Source: Achromobacter spanius
Lineage (GTDB): Bacteria > Pseudomonadota > Gammaproteobacteria > Burkholderiales > Burkholderiaceae_B
Direction of reading: 5' to 3'
Assembly: GCF_003994415.1 (NCBI RefSeq)
Contig: NZ_CP034689.1
Coordinates: 3,720,001 to 3,784,000, forward strand
Length of the DNA stretch: 64,000 nt
The translations under genes were made by a program, and so were the position numbers. How positions within the stretch are numbered: the stretch's first letter is position 1; each line of letters begins with the position of its first letter. Shown here one piece after another: positions 10,694-19,524 of the stretch. The notes under the pieces are model-generated. The model saw only the letters and a program-made list of their open reading frames with translations, ran no database searches and was not told where the DNA came from.

Positions 10694-12628
10694 ATGACGC
10701 AGGCCCACGCTGCTCAGCCACCGCTATCACCTCCGTTCTCGGCGCCGTTCCCCGTGCGCAGCGCCGCCGACGTGCAGCGGCTGCAAGCGCGCCCGCTGGC
10801 GGAAACGCTGACGGTGCAAAGCACCTACGAGATCTTCCGCAACTCGGCCGCGGCCTTTGGCGACAAGACCGCGCTGACTTTTCTGCGGTCGGCGAATCCG
10901 GATGACGAAGCCATCCGCTGGAGCTATCGCGAACTGCTGGCCGGCATCCACCAGACAGCCAACCTGCTGCACGACCTGGGCGTGCGCGCGGGCGACGCCG
11001 TGGCCGTGATGCTGCCCGGTTGCCTGGAATACCACCTGGCGCTGTGGGGGGGCGAGGCCGCCGGCATTGTCCAGCCGCTGAACCCGCTGCTGACGGAAGA
11101 CAAGCTGGCCTCGCTGATGACAACCGCGCGCGCCAAGGTGCTGATCGCCTACGGCGCGGACGCCGATTGCGAAATGTGGTCCAAGGCGCTGCGGCTGCGC
11201 GAGCGCGTGCCCAGCCTGCAAACCCTGCTGCGCGTGGCGCCGCACACCGAGCCGCTGTCAGACCGCCCCGCCCTGCCCGACTACGCGCTGGACTTCAACG
11301 CCAACCGCTCGGCGCAACCGGCCGACCGCCTGCTCAGCGAACGGGTCATCCGCGCCAGCGACGTGGCGGCCTACTTCCACACGGGCGGTACCACGGGCGC
11401 GCCCAAGCTGGCCATCCACACCCACGCCAACCAGGTCTTCACCGCCTGGGCGGCCGTGCAGTTGCAGAACGCGGGGCCGACCGACGTGGTCATCAACGGC
11501 TATCCGCTATTCCACGTGGCGGGCGTGTTGCCGGCCTCGTTGGCGGCCTTGTCGGCCGGCGTGGAAACCGTGATCCCCACCCCCATGCTGCTGCGCAACC
11601 GCGACGTGCTGCGCAACTACTGGCGCCTGGTCGAAAAGCATCGCGCGACGTCCTTGCAAGGTGTGCCGACCATATTGGCGGCGCTGGCCGACGTGCCGCT
11701 GGCGGGCGCCGATATCTCGTCCTTGCGCTATTGCCGCACCGGCGCCGCGCCGCTGCCCGCCGAACTGGCCGCGCGCTTCAAGCGGCTGTTCGGCCTGCAA
11801 GTGAATGAAAGCCTGGGCATGACGGAGATGGCCGGCATCTCGTCCATCACGCCGCCGGGCTCGGTGTTTCCCGTCAACTGCGTGGGCTACCCGCTGCCCT
11901 ACGTGCAGGTACGCATCGTCGGCCTGGACATCCCCGCTGGGCAAGCCGCGAAGGACCTGCCACCGGGCACGCCCGGCATGGTGTTGTTCAAGGCGCCTAA
12001 CGTGATCCCCGGTTTTCTGGACCCCGCCGACACCGCCCGCGCCTTCACCGAAGACGGCTGGTTGATCAGCGGCGACGTGGGCTTCATGGATGCCGAAGGC
12101 CGGCTGCATTTGCAAGGCCGCGCCAAGGACTTGATTATTCGCAGCGGCCACAACATCGACCCCAAGACCATCGAAGACGCGCTGGCCACGCACCCGGCCG
12201 TGCACCTGTGCGCCGCCGTCGGCGCGCCAGACGCCTATGCCGGCGAATTGCCGGTGGCCTTCGTCACGCTGATGGAAGGCGCGCAAGCCACCGAAGCCGA
12301 ACTCGTTGCCTACGCGGCCGCGCACGTGGATGAAGGCCCGGCGCGGCCCAAGCGCGTCATCGTGCTGGACGCCATGCCCATGACCAACGTGGGCAAGATC
12401 TACAAACCTGATTTGCGCCACCTGGCCACTGCCGTATCGGTAGAGGCGGTGGTGGCGCGCACCCTGCAAACGGCCGGGCTGGCGGAAGACAGCAATATCT
12501 TCCGCGTGCTGGCCGATGCGCAACCGGATGTCGCTGTTGAAGCGGCATCCGGCGTGTCCGCGCCGCTGAAGGAGCAGTTGCGCGAAGCCTTGGCGCGCTT
12601 GCCGGTCAAAGTCGTGCTGCGCGACTGA
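10694..12628 (+). CDS. Acyl-CoA synthetase (AMP-forming)
   Basis: 644-residue member of the adenylate-forming superfamily that activates a carboxylic acid to its CoA thioester with ATP. The P-loop-like A3 motif is YFHTGGTTGAPKLA near residue 228. The A5 motif region reads NESLGMTEMAG, and the A7/A8 core is WLISGDVGFMDAEGRLHLQGRAKD (read in two parts). The A10 lysine lies in MTNVGKIYKPDLR. The C-terminus is about 60 residues longer than usual. The gene follows the small dehydrogenase gene by 16 bases with an ACGGAGG site. It supplies the entry step to the beta-oxidation enzymes encoded upstream; the true substrate is not evident. Confidence 0.88.
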   Translation: MTQAHAAQPPLSPPFSAPFPVRSAADVQRLQARPLAETLTVQSTYEIFRNSAAAFGDKTALTFLRSANPDDEAIRWSYRELLAGIHQTANLLHDLGVRAGDAVAVMLPGCLEYHLALWGGEAAGIVQPLNPLLTEDKLASLMTTARAKVLIAYGADADCEMWSKALRLRERVPSLQTLLRVAPHTEPLSDRPALPDYALDFNANRSAQPADRLLSERVIRASDVAAYFHTGGTTGAPKLAIHTHANQVFTAWAAVQLQNAGPTDVVINGYPLFHVAGVLPASLAALSAGVETVIPTPMLLRNRDVLRNYWRLVEKHRATSLQGVPTILAALADVPLAGADISSLRYCRTGAAPLPAELAARFKRLFGLQVNESLGMTEMAGISSITPPGSVFPVNCVGYPLPYVQVRIVGLDIPAGQAAKDLPPGTPGMVLFKAPNVIPGFLDPADTARAFTEDGWLISGDVGFMDAEGRLHLQGRAKDLIIRSGHNIDPKTIEDALATHPAVHLCAAVGAPDAYAGELPVAFVTLMEGAQATEAELVAYAAAHVDEGPARPKRVIVLDAMPMTNVGKIYKPDLRHLATAVSVEAVVARTLQTAGLAEDSNIFRVLADAQPDVAVEAASGVSAPLKEQLREALARLPVKVVLRD

Positions 12629-12703
12629 CCCCGGAACGCGTCCAAGCACATCTCGACCCATTTCCACACACACAACAAACCACAACACCACTGGAGACAA
12701 CCC

Positions 12704-13690
12704 ATGCTGAAGATGCCCAAGCGCCGCGCCTGCCTGGCCGCACTGCTGCTTGCCACCACCGGCGCCGCCTTGCCGCTGGCCGCCAACGCGCAAACCGACT
12801 TTCCCACCAAGCCCATCACGCTGATCGTGCCCTTCCCGGCCGGCGGCTCCACCGACCGCCACCTGCGCATCGTGGCGCAGGACGCCTCCAAATACCTGGG
12901 TCAGCAGGTCATCGTGGAAAACCGGCCCGGCGCGGGCGGCACCCTGGGCCCGGCCACCATGGCGCGCACCGCCAAGCCCGACGGCTACACCATCAGCCTG
13001 TACACGCTGGCCATGCTGCGCATGCCGTACATGCAGAAAAGCAGCTGGGATCCCATCAACGACTTCAGCTTCATCATCGGCTTGTCGGGCTACACCTTCG
13101 GCTTCACGGTGCGTTCGGACTCGCCGTACAAGACCTTCAACGAATACATCGAGGCCGCTCGCAAGGCGCCGGGCACCATCGACTACGGCTCCACCGGCGT
13201 GGGTTCGTCGCCGCACCTGCTGATTGAAGAAATCGCCCTAAATTCCAAGGTCAAGCTGAACCACGTGCCGTTCAAGGGCAACGCCGACATGCAGCAGGCG
13301 CTGTTGGGCGGCCACGTCATGGCGCAAAGCGACGCCACCGGCTGGGACCAGTTCGTGGACTCCGGCAAGATGCGCTTGTTGGTCACTTTCGGCGAAAAGC
13401 GCACCACGCGCTGGCCCGACGTGCCCACCGCGCAAGAGCTCGGCTACAAGGTGGTGTCGACCTCGCCGTATGGCCTGGCCGGCCCCAAGGGCATGGACCC
13501 GGCCGTCGTGAAAACGCTGCATGACGCCTTCAAGAAGGCGCTGTTCGACAAAGCCAGCATGGACGTCATGAAGCAACTGAACCAGGAACCCGCGTACCGC
13601 AACAGCGCGGACTACAAGGCCTGGGCGCAAGCCACGTTCGTGAAAGAGAAGGACCTGATCGAATACCTGGGCTTGATGGCGAAGGATTGA
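12704..13690 (+). CDS. Tripartite tricarboxylate transporter-type substrate-binding protein (Bug family)
   Basis: 328-residue periplasmic receptor. A signal peptide (KRRACLAALLLATTGAALPLAANA) is followed by the family hallmarks FPTKPITLIVPFPAGGSTD, VIVENRPGAGGTLGP and the C-terminal TFVKEKDLIEYLGL. Bug proteins bind carboxylated compounds in the periplasm and are greatly expanded in Bordetella and Achromobacter, usually without adjacent TctA/TctB membrane genes; none are adjacent here. Its place at the end of the beta-oxidation operon suggests it captures the acid that the upstream ligase activates. Confidence 0.92.
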   Translation: MLKMPKRRACLAALLLATTGAALPLAANAQTDFPTKPITLIVPFPAGGSTDRHLRIVAQDASKYLGQQVIVENRPGAGGTLGPATMARTAKPDGYTISLYTLAMLRMPYMQKSSWDPINDFSFIIGLSGYTFGFTVRSDSPYKTFNEYIEAARKAPGTIDYGSTGVGSSPHLLIEEIALNSKVKLNHVPFKGNADMQQALLGGHVMAQSDATGWDQFVDSGKMRLLVTFGEKRTTRWPDVPTAQELGYKVVSTSPYGLAGPKGMDPAVVKTLHDAFKKALFDKASMDVMKQLNQEPAYRNSADYKAWAQATFVKEKDLIEYLGLMAKD

Positions 13691-13722
13691 TCATAGGTCG
13701 GCAAGAGCCCTGATACAGGGCC

Positions 13723-13806
13723 AAAAAAGCCGGACGGGACCGCAGATTTTCTTTGCATGCTACGTTTGTATGCAAAAAATGTCTGCCTTTCCTGTCCGGC
13801 TTTTTG
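13723..13806. terminator. Long nested palindrome: intrinsic terminator with an inner operator-like repeat
   Basis: An 84-base imperfect palindrome between the Bug gene and the GntR gene. The outer arms AAAAAGCCGGAC (13724-13735) and GTCCGGCTTTTT (13794-13805) pair perfectly and end in a T run, as in a bidirectional intrinsic terminator. Middle arms GCAGA (13742-13746) and TCTGC (13782-13786) also pair. The innermost repeat is TTTGCAT (13752-13758), 11 bases, then ATGCAAA (13770-13776). The inner repeat resembles a GntR/FCD-type operator. The terminator role is well supported; the operator role is inferred. Confidence 0.75.
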
Positions 13807-13858
13807 ATAGACTGGCTGCCCGATTGTTTTACCCTCCGGCCCGCCGCAGCCGCGCCCC

Positions 13859-14545
13859 ATGACCCAGGAAGTTCCGCTAGACCCCAGCGCCGACGATATT
13901 GCCCGCGAAGTGGCCGCCGCCATCGTGGCGCACAAGCTTCCGCCGGGTACGCGCTTGCGCGAAGAAGCGCTGGCGCGGGTCTACAAGGTCAGCCGCACCA
14001 AGATCCGCGCGGCGTTGCTGATGCTGTCCAAGGACAAGCTGATCAACATCGTTCCCGACAAGGGCGCGTTTGTCAGCAAGCCGGACGCCAACGAAGCGCG
14101 CGAAGTCTATGCCGTGCGCCGCATCCTGGAAGCCGCGCTGGCCAAGGAATTCGTGGCGCGCGCCACCGCCGCCGACTACCGCCGTATTGACGCCCACCTG
14201 GCCGAGGAACGGCTGGCGGTGCAAGCCGGCGACGTGCAAAAGCGCAACTATCTGCTGGGGCATTTCCACATTCTGCTGGCCGAAGCCGTGGGCAATTCGG
14301 TGCTGACGGGCATGCTGCGCGAACTGTCCGCGCGCAGCGCCGTGATCACCGTGCTGTACCAAAGCTCGCATGACGCCAGTTGCTCGTCGCAAGAGCACCA
14401 CGCTTTCATCGAGGCCGCGCGCGCGGGCGACACCGAACGCGCTTGCGCGCTGATGGACGAACACCTGGAACACGTACAGACCGCGCTGAATTTCACCGAA
14501 GACGGCACGGGTGGCGGAGACTTGGTCACGGCGCTGCTTAGCTGA
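13859..14545 (+). CDS. GntR family transcriptional regulator with FCD domain
   Basis: 228 residues. The N-terminal winged helix (AIVAHKLPPGTRLREEALARVYKVSRTKIRAALLMLSKDKLI, read in parts) has the GntR pattern. The C-terminal FCD effector domain starts near residue 80 (AREVYAVRRILEAALAKEF) and holds the metal-ligand-type histidines in LGHFHILLAEAVGN and EHHAFIEAARAGDTERACALMDEHLEHV. FCD regulators usually repress acid-catabolism operons and respond to carboxylate ligands. It sits directly after the pim-like operon, and a palindrome suited to its binding lies about 85 bases upstream. It is convergent with the next LysR gene, 13 bases away. Confidence 0.9.
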   Translation: MTQEVPLDPSADDIAREVAAAIVAHKLPPGTRLREEALARVYKVSRTKIRAALLMLSKDKLINIVPDKGAFVSKPDANEAREVYAVRRILEAALAKEFVARATAADYRRIDAHLAEERLAVQAGDVQKRNYLLGHFHILLAEAVGNSVLTGMLRELSARSAVITVLYQSSHDASCSSQEHHAFIEAARAGDTERACALMDEHLEHVQTALNFTEDGTGGGDLVTALLS

Positions 14546-14558
14546 GGCCGTACTCCTT

Positions 14559-15440
14559 TCACCCCGCAGTCGTCCCACCCAGCATCTGCCCCATGCGCTG
14601 CTGTAGCCAAAGCTCGGTCGTGCTTAACGACGCGCCTTGCAGCCACAAGGTACGCACCGACAACATCGGCAAGGACAAGCCTGTGCACGGCACCCGCGTC
14701 AGCGTTCTGCGAAAGCTTTCGTATTCGGCGATGTTCAACGGCAGGATCGCCCAGCCCAGTTCGTCGGCCACCATGCCGGCAATGCTGTAGAAGCTGTCCG
14801 TGCGCCAAACGGTGGGGCTCAGCACCACCTCTTCCACGCCTTCCATCTGCATGACCAGTTGCCGGTAACGCGCCAGGTCGCTGCGCGTGACCTCGGCCAG
14901 GGCCGCCAGCGGATGGCCCGACGCCACGAACACCGCCTGCGCCACATGGCCCAGATAACGGTGCGCGAAGGCGCTGCCGGGGTCGCCCCGGTCGAAGTGG
15001 AACGCAATGCTGGCGCGACCCTGCTGCACGTAGTCGGCCACCTCGGTCGCGGTGCCGTTCAACTGCGTGAGTTCCAGGGCGGGAAAGCGCTCAGCCACTT
15101 CCACCATCAGCGCGCCCAGCACCTGGTACGGCAGCGCTTCGTCCAGCGCGATCGACAGTCGCGCGTCCTGCCCCGCCGCGAAAGACAAGGCCCGCTGATC
15201 CAGCCCGCCCGCCTGCCGCAGCAGTTCACGCGCCTCTTGCAGCATCACTTCGCCAGCGGGCGTCAGCGTAGCGTTGCGCCGCGAGCGGTCGAACAATTCC
15301 ACGCCCAGGTCGGCCTCCAACAGGCCCACCGAGGTACTGACGGCGGACTGCGCGCGGCCCAGCGCACGCGCCGCGGCAGAAAAGGAACCGGCATCCGCCG
15401 CTGCCACGAAATGCCGAAGTTGATCCAAGGTCCATTGCAT
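14559..15440 (-). CDS. LysR family transcriptional regulator
   Basis: 293 residues. The N-terminal helix-turn-helix is QLRHFVAAADAGSFSAAARALGRAQSAVSTSVGLLEADLG (read in parts), followed by a full effector domain. It is divergent from the DHA2 efflux gene with a 138-base spacer that contains a strong dyad, so it is likely the local regulator of that pump. The ATG at 15438-15440 gives the standard LysR N-terminus. Confidence 0.9.
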   Translation of the reverse strand: MQWTLDQLRHFVAAADAGSFSAAARALGRAQSAVSTSVGLLEADLGVELFDRSRRNATLTPAGEVMLQEARELLRQAGGLDQRALSFAAGQDARLSIALDEALPYQVLGALMVEVAERFPALELTQLNGTATEVADYVQQGRASIAFHFDRGDPGSAFAHRYLGHVAQAVFVASGHPLAALAEVTRSDLARYRQLVMQMEGVEEVVLSPTVWRTDSFYSIAGMVADELGWAILPLNIAEYESFRRTLTRVPCTGLSLPMLSVRTLWLQGASLSTTELWLQQRMGQMLGGTTAG

Positions 15441-15456
15441 GTCGCCCTCCGTAATT

Positions 15457-15473
15457 CATCTATTTTATAGATG
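15457..15473. promoter_or_regulatory. Inverted repeat between LysR and MFS genes, probable LysR site
   Basis: Perfect repeat CATCTAT, three T, ATAGATG, extended outward by ATTC/GAAT with one extra base. It lies 17 bases upstream of the LysR start in an AT-rich stretch. Position and T-N11-A style symmetry fit an autoregulatory LysR site that also controls the divergent efflux gene. Confidence 0.5.
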
Positions 15474-15578
15474 GAATCAAACTTTTTACGGCAAATAAAC
15501 AGATAGATAATGCCGGCCTTGCACTCGTAGCGCCGCCGAAACCGCGCGGCCGGGTGTGGTTTAACCAGGAGTAGAACT

Positions 15579-17099
15579 ATGCAGCGGACTCATTCGAACG
15601 CTGTCGCCACGGCCGACCCGCGCCGTTGGCTGGTGCTGGGCATTGTGTCCATTGCCTTGTTGTTGATCGTGGTGGACATGACGGTGCTGTACACCGCCCT
15701 GCCCCGGCTCACGCACGAGCTGGGCGTGACCGCGTCTGAAAAATTGTGGATCGTGAACGTGTACGGCTTGGTCGTATCCGGCCTGCTGCTGGGCATGGGC
15801 ACGCTGGGTGACCGGCTGGGCCACAAGCGCCTGTTCATGATGGGCTTGGTCGTCTTCGGCGTGGCCTCGCTGGCCGCCGCCTATTCGCCGGGCGCGGCGT
15901 CCTTGATTGCGGCGCGCGTGCTGCTGGCGGTGGGCGCGGCCATGATGATGCCGGCCACCTTGTCCATCATCCGCCTGACGTTCGCCCAGGAACGCGAGCG
16001 CGCCGTGGCCATCGGCATCTGGGCGTCGGTGGCCTCCGGCGGCGCGGCGCTGGGGCCGGTGGTGGGCGGCGTGCTGCTGGAGCATTTCTGGTGGGGCTCG
16101 GTGTTCCTGATCAACGTGCCCATCGTGCTGCTTGCGCTGCCGTTGGCCTGGCGCTGCATTCCCGCCAGCCGCGCCGCCGCCGCCCGCCCCTGGGACCTGA
16201 TGGGCTCCTTGCAGGTCATGGCGGGTTTGATCCTGTGCGCCTACGCGCTGAAAGAACTGGGCCGCGCCACCACCTCGTGGCTGCATGCCGGACTGGCTTG
16301 CGCGGCCGGGGTCACCATCTTGACCTTGTTCGTGCGCCGCCAGCGTCGCCGCCCATATCCGCTGATCGACTTCGCCATTTTCCGCAACGCCACCTTCAGT
16401 TCGGGCGTAGCCGCCGCACTGTTCGCGGGCGCCGCGCTTTTGGGGCTGGAACTGGTGTTCAGCCAGCGCCTGCAACTGGTGCTGGGCATGTCGCCGATTC
16501 AGGCCGCGCTGTTCATCCTGCCGCTGCCGCTTGCCGCCTTCGTGGCGGGGCCGCTGGCGGGCTGGCTGCTGGCCTATATGCGTGGCCCGCGCCTGATGTT
16601 CCTGGCGCTGGCCGTGTCGGCCGCGGGCATGGGCGCTTACCTGCTGTGCTATGACGGCGCCATCCTGCCGCAAATGCTCAGCCTGAGCGTGCTGGGCCTG
16701 GGCATCGGCGCGACCATGACGGCGGCGTCCAGCTCCATCATGCAAAGCGCCACACCGGAACGCGCCGGCATGGCGGCGTCGATTGAAGAGGTGTCCTACG
16801 AATTGGGCGGCGCGCTAGGCGTGACGCTGATGGGGTCGATCCTGTCGGGCGTGTATGCCAACACGCTGGACGTGCCCCCTGCCCTGGCCGCTGCGCCCGC
16901 GTTGCGTGACAGCTTGGACGAGGCGCTGATCGTGGCGGAAGGCCTGCCGACGGACCTGGCGGCCACCTTGACGCACTTGGCCAAGACCGCGTTCGACACC
17001 GGCTATGCCGCCGTGATCGCCACCGCCACCGTCATGCTGCTGGCCACCGCCGCGTTCGTGCTGCTGAACCGCACGCGCCGGCAGCCGGCCCGGGGCTGA
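15579..17099 (+). CDS. MFS transporter, DHA2 (14-helix) drug-efflux type
   Basis: 506-residue inner-membrane proton antiporter. About fourteen hydrophobic segments can be counted. Motif C-like residues and the first-helix motif IVVDMTVLYTALPRL are typical of the QacA/SmvA branch, as is the motif A loop GTLGDRLGHKRLF. Family members export cationic biocides and dyes. Here the assignment is only to subfamily. A LysR regulator is divergent upstream and a PLP enzyme gene is convergent downstream, 14 bases away. Confidence 0.9.
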   Translation: MQRTHSNAVATADPRRWLVLGIVSIALLLIVVDMTVLYTALPRLTHELGVTASEKLWIVNVYGLVVSGLLLGMGTLGDRLGHKRLFMMGLVVFGVASLAAAYSPGAASLIAARVLLAVGAAMMMPATLSIIRLTFAQERERAVAIGIWASVASGGAALGPVVGGVLLEHFWWGSVFLINVPIVLLALPLAWRCIPASRAAAARPWDLMGSLQVMAGLILCAYALKELGRATTSWLHAGLACAAGVTILTLFVRRQRRRPYPLIDFAIFRNATFSSGVAAALFAGAALLGLELVFSQRLQLVLGMSPIQAALFILPLPLAAFVAGPLAGWLLAYMRGPRLMFLALAVSAAGMGAYLLCYDGAILPQMLSLSVLGLGIGATMTAASSSIMQSATPERAGMAASIEEVSYELGGALGVTLMGSILSGVYANTLDVPPALAAAPALRDSLDEALIVAEGLPTDLAATLTHLAKTAFDTGYAAVIATATVMLLATAAFVLLNRTRRQPARG

Positions 17100-17113
17100 G
17101 CGAGGCACTCCCG

Positions 17114-18397
17114 TCACCGAATCCGAAAAGCGTGGTCCATATCGGCGATCAAATCTTCTTCGTGCTCCAGCCCGATCGAAATCCGGATCAGCCCCTCCGA
17201 CACGCCCGCCGCCGCGCGCTCCTCGGCCGGCACGCCGGAATGCGTGGTGGACGCCGGGTGGCACACCAGCGATTCCGTGCCGCCCAGGCTGACCGCCGAC
17301 TTGAACAGATGCAGCGCGTTGATGAAGCGGAACGCCCGCTCGCGGCCGCCCTCAAGTACGAAGGCGAAGGTGGAGCCGGGGCCGGTGCACTGGCGCTTAT
17401 AGACCTCTTGGTAGGCGCGGTCAGCGATCATCTCCGGATGATAGATAACGACCTTCTCATACGGATTGCCGGCCAGCCATTGCGCCACCTTGGTGGCCGT
17501 GCGCGCCGCCTGCTTCATGCGCAGCACCACCGTTTCCATCGACCGCGTGATCATCCAGCACGAATGCGGGTCCAGTTGCGAGCCGAACGCGCTGCGAATG
17601 GCGCGCACCTTCTTGATCAGGTCCTTGCTGCCCGTGACGGCGCCCGCCACCAGGTCGCTGTGGCCGCCCACGTACTTCGTCAGCGAATACACGCACAGGT
17701 CCACGCCATGGTCGGCCGGCTTTTGAAAAATAGGCCCCAGCAGCGTGTTGTCGCACACTGATACGGGGCGATAGCCGTGGCGCGTTTCAAAGGCATCCAG
17801 CTCGTTCTTCATGCCTTCGAAATCGATCAGCGCGTTGGTGGGGTTGGCCGGCGTTTCCACGTAAAGCACGCGCACCGGCCCCTTGGCCGCCGCCTCCTCC
17901 AGCGCCGCGCGCATGGCCTGGGGCGACAGGCCGTCGCGGATGGCGTGCGAGCCGATGCCCCATTCCGGAAACACCTTGGCAATCAGCGTCTCGGTGCCGC
18001 CATACAGGGGCAGTGACTGCACCAACTGATCGCCGGGGCGCAAGAACGCCATCAGCACGGCGCTGATGGCGGCCATGCCGCTGGCCGTGACCGCCGCCGC
18101 CTCGGACCCATCCAGCAAGGCCAGCCGGTCTTCCACGATTTCCAGATTGGGATGATTGAAGCGGCTGTAGACCAGCCCGGCGGATTCGCCCTGCGGCAAG
18201 GGCTTGCGGCCCGACACCACATCAAAGAAGGCCGCGCCGTCCTCGGCGGACCGGAACGCGAAGGTGGACGTCAAGAAAACAGGCGGCTTGACCGCGCCTT
18301 CGGACAGAAAGGGGTCATAGCCATAGGACATCATCTGCGTTTCCGCATGCAGCGGGCGTCCAAAAATATCCTTCTTGTGATAAGTCGAATACGTCAT
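17114..18397 (-). CDS. Cystathionine gamma-synthase family PLP-dependent enzyme
   Basis: 427 residues, trans-sulfuration enzyme family. The PLP-binding lysine is residue 241 in YSLTKYVGGHSDLV. Conserved parts include PPVFLTSTFAF, VYSRFNHPN (phosphate-binding Tyr/Arg from the neighbouring subunit), ASGMAAISAVL and ETPANPTN, plus the C-terminal SLGGTESLVCHPASTTHS. Members make or cleave cystathionine, methionine or O-acylhomoserine derivatives, and sequence alone does not fix which reaction. It is 69 bases from wspR and on the same strand, but probably unrelated in function. Confidence 0.88.
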   Translation of the reverse strand: MTYSTYHKKDIFGRPLHAETQMMSYGYDPFLSEGAVKPPVFLTSTFAFRSAEDGAAFFDVVSGRKPLPQGESAGLVYSRFNHPNLEIVEDRLALLDGSEAAAVTASGMAAISAVLMAFLRPGDQLVQSLPLYGGTETLIAKVFPEWGIGSHAIRDGLSPQAMRAALEEAAAKGPVRVLYVETPANPTNALIDFEGMKNELDAFETRHGYRPVSVCDNTLLGPIFQKPADHGVDLCVYSLTKYVGGHSDLVAGAVTGSKDLIKKVRAIRSAFGSQLDPHSCWMITRSMETVVLRMKQAARTATKVAQWLAGNPYEKVVIYHPEMIADRAYQEVYKRQCTGPGSTFAFVLEGGRERAFRFINALHLFKSAVSLGGTESLVCHPASTTHSGVPAEERAAAGVSEGLIRISIGLEHEEDLIADMDHAFRIR

Positions 18398-18465
18398 GGT
18401 GTGCCTCTTACTCTGGGATTCCCGCCGACCGGGCAGGCGCGTCTCGCATGTTGCGACGATAACGC

Positions 18466-19491
18466 CTATTCGTCCGCCTGCAACTGGCCGGGCACGACGC
18501 GGTTGCGGCCGTGGTGCTTGGCTTGGTAGAGGCCACGGTCGGCCGCCCGGATCAAGTCGGTGCAGGGCTGGTCGTCAGTGGGAATGGCCGTGGCCGTGCC
18601 GATGCTGACGGTCAGCCAGGGTCCCGAGCCCAGATCCTTTTGCGGAATCTGCATGGCCTCGACCGCGCGGCGCAGCTTTTCGGCCGCCAGGCGCGCGCTG
18701 CCACCCGGCGTGCCAGGCAGCACCAGCGCGAACTCTTCGCCACCAAAGCGGGCCGCCAGGTCGGTGGAACGGTCGCAACTGGCGAAGATGGTGTTGGCCA
18801 CGCGCTTGAGCGCTTCGTCGCCGGCGATGTGGCCGTAGGTGTCGTTGTAGGCCTTGAAGTGGTCCACGTCGATCATCAACATGCTGATCTCGCGGCTGTC
18901 GCGGCGCGCACGCTGCCATTCGGCAGTGAGGTATTCATCGAAGTAGCGGCGGTTGCCCAGGCCCGTCAAGCCATCGGAATTGGTCAGCCGCCGCAGTTCC
19001 ATATTGCTTTCCAGCAACTGCTGCTGGCTTTGGCGCAGCGCCTGGTAGGCCTCGTCGCGCTGCACCAGCGCCAGGTACGAGCGCGAGTGGTAACGGATGC
19101 GCGCCACCAGTTCGATGGAGTCCGGCAGCTTCACCAGATAATCGTTGGCGCCCGACGAAAACGCCGCGCTCTTGATGGCGGCGTCTTCCTTGGTGGACAG
19201 CACGATGATGGGAATGTCGCGCGTGACCGGATGAGTGCGGTATTCCTTTACCAGGCTCAAGCCGTCCACGCCGGGCAGCACCAGGTCTTGCAGGATGACG
19301 GTGGGCCGCGTCTGAATGGCCACGGTCAGCGCTTTGTGAGGGTCCGAGCAATAGTGGAAATCGATATTGCCCTCCACCACCAGCGCGCGCCGGATCGCTT
19401 CGGCCACCATGACCTGATCGTCAACCAGCAGCACCATGGCCGCGTGGGCGTTCAAATCCGCCGAGCCGGCGCTATCTATGGGAGGGTGCAT
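18466..19491 (-). CDS. wspR: WspR: response regulator diguanylate cyclase
   Basis: 341 residues. An N-terminal receiver domain has its phosphoacceptor at Asp69 (ILQDLVLPGVDG). A helical stalk follows, then a GGDEF-family domain with active-site GGEEF at 250-254. The I-site RSTD (241-244) for product feedback is intact. Phosphorylated WspR makes cyclic-di-GMP and promotes attachment and biofilm. Positions match Pseudomonas WspR almost residue for residue. It is the last gene of the minus-strand wsp operon, 33 bases after wspF, with an AAGGAA site. Confidence 0.95.
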   Translation of the reverse strand: MHPPIDSAGSADLNAHAAMVLLVDDQVMVAEAIRRALVVEGNIDFHYCSDPHKALTVAIQTRPTVILQDLVLPGVDGLSLVKEYRTHPVTRDIPIIVLSTKEDAAIKSAAFSSGANDYLVKLPDSIELVARIRYHSRSYLALVQRDEAYQALRQSQQQLLESNMELRRLTNSDGLTGLGNRRYFDEYLTAEWQRARRDSREISMLMIDVDHFKAYNDTYGHIAGDEALKRVANTIFASCDRSTDLAARFGGEEFALVLPGTPGGSARLAAEKLRRAVEAMQIPQKDLGSGPWLTVSIGTATAIPTDDQPCTDLIRAADRGLYQAKHHGRNRVVPGQLQADE

Positions 19492-19524
19492 CGCTATTCC
19501 TTGATGTCTTGCAATGTTGGGCGC

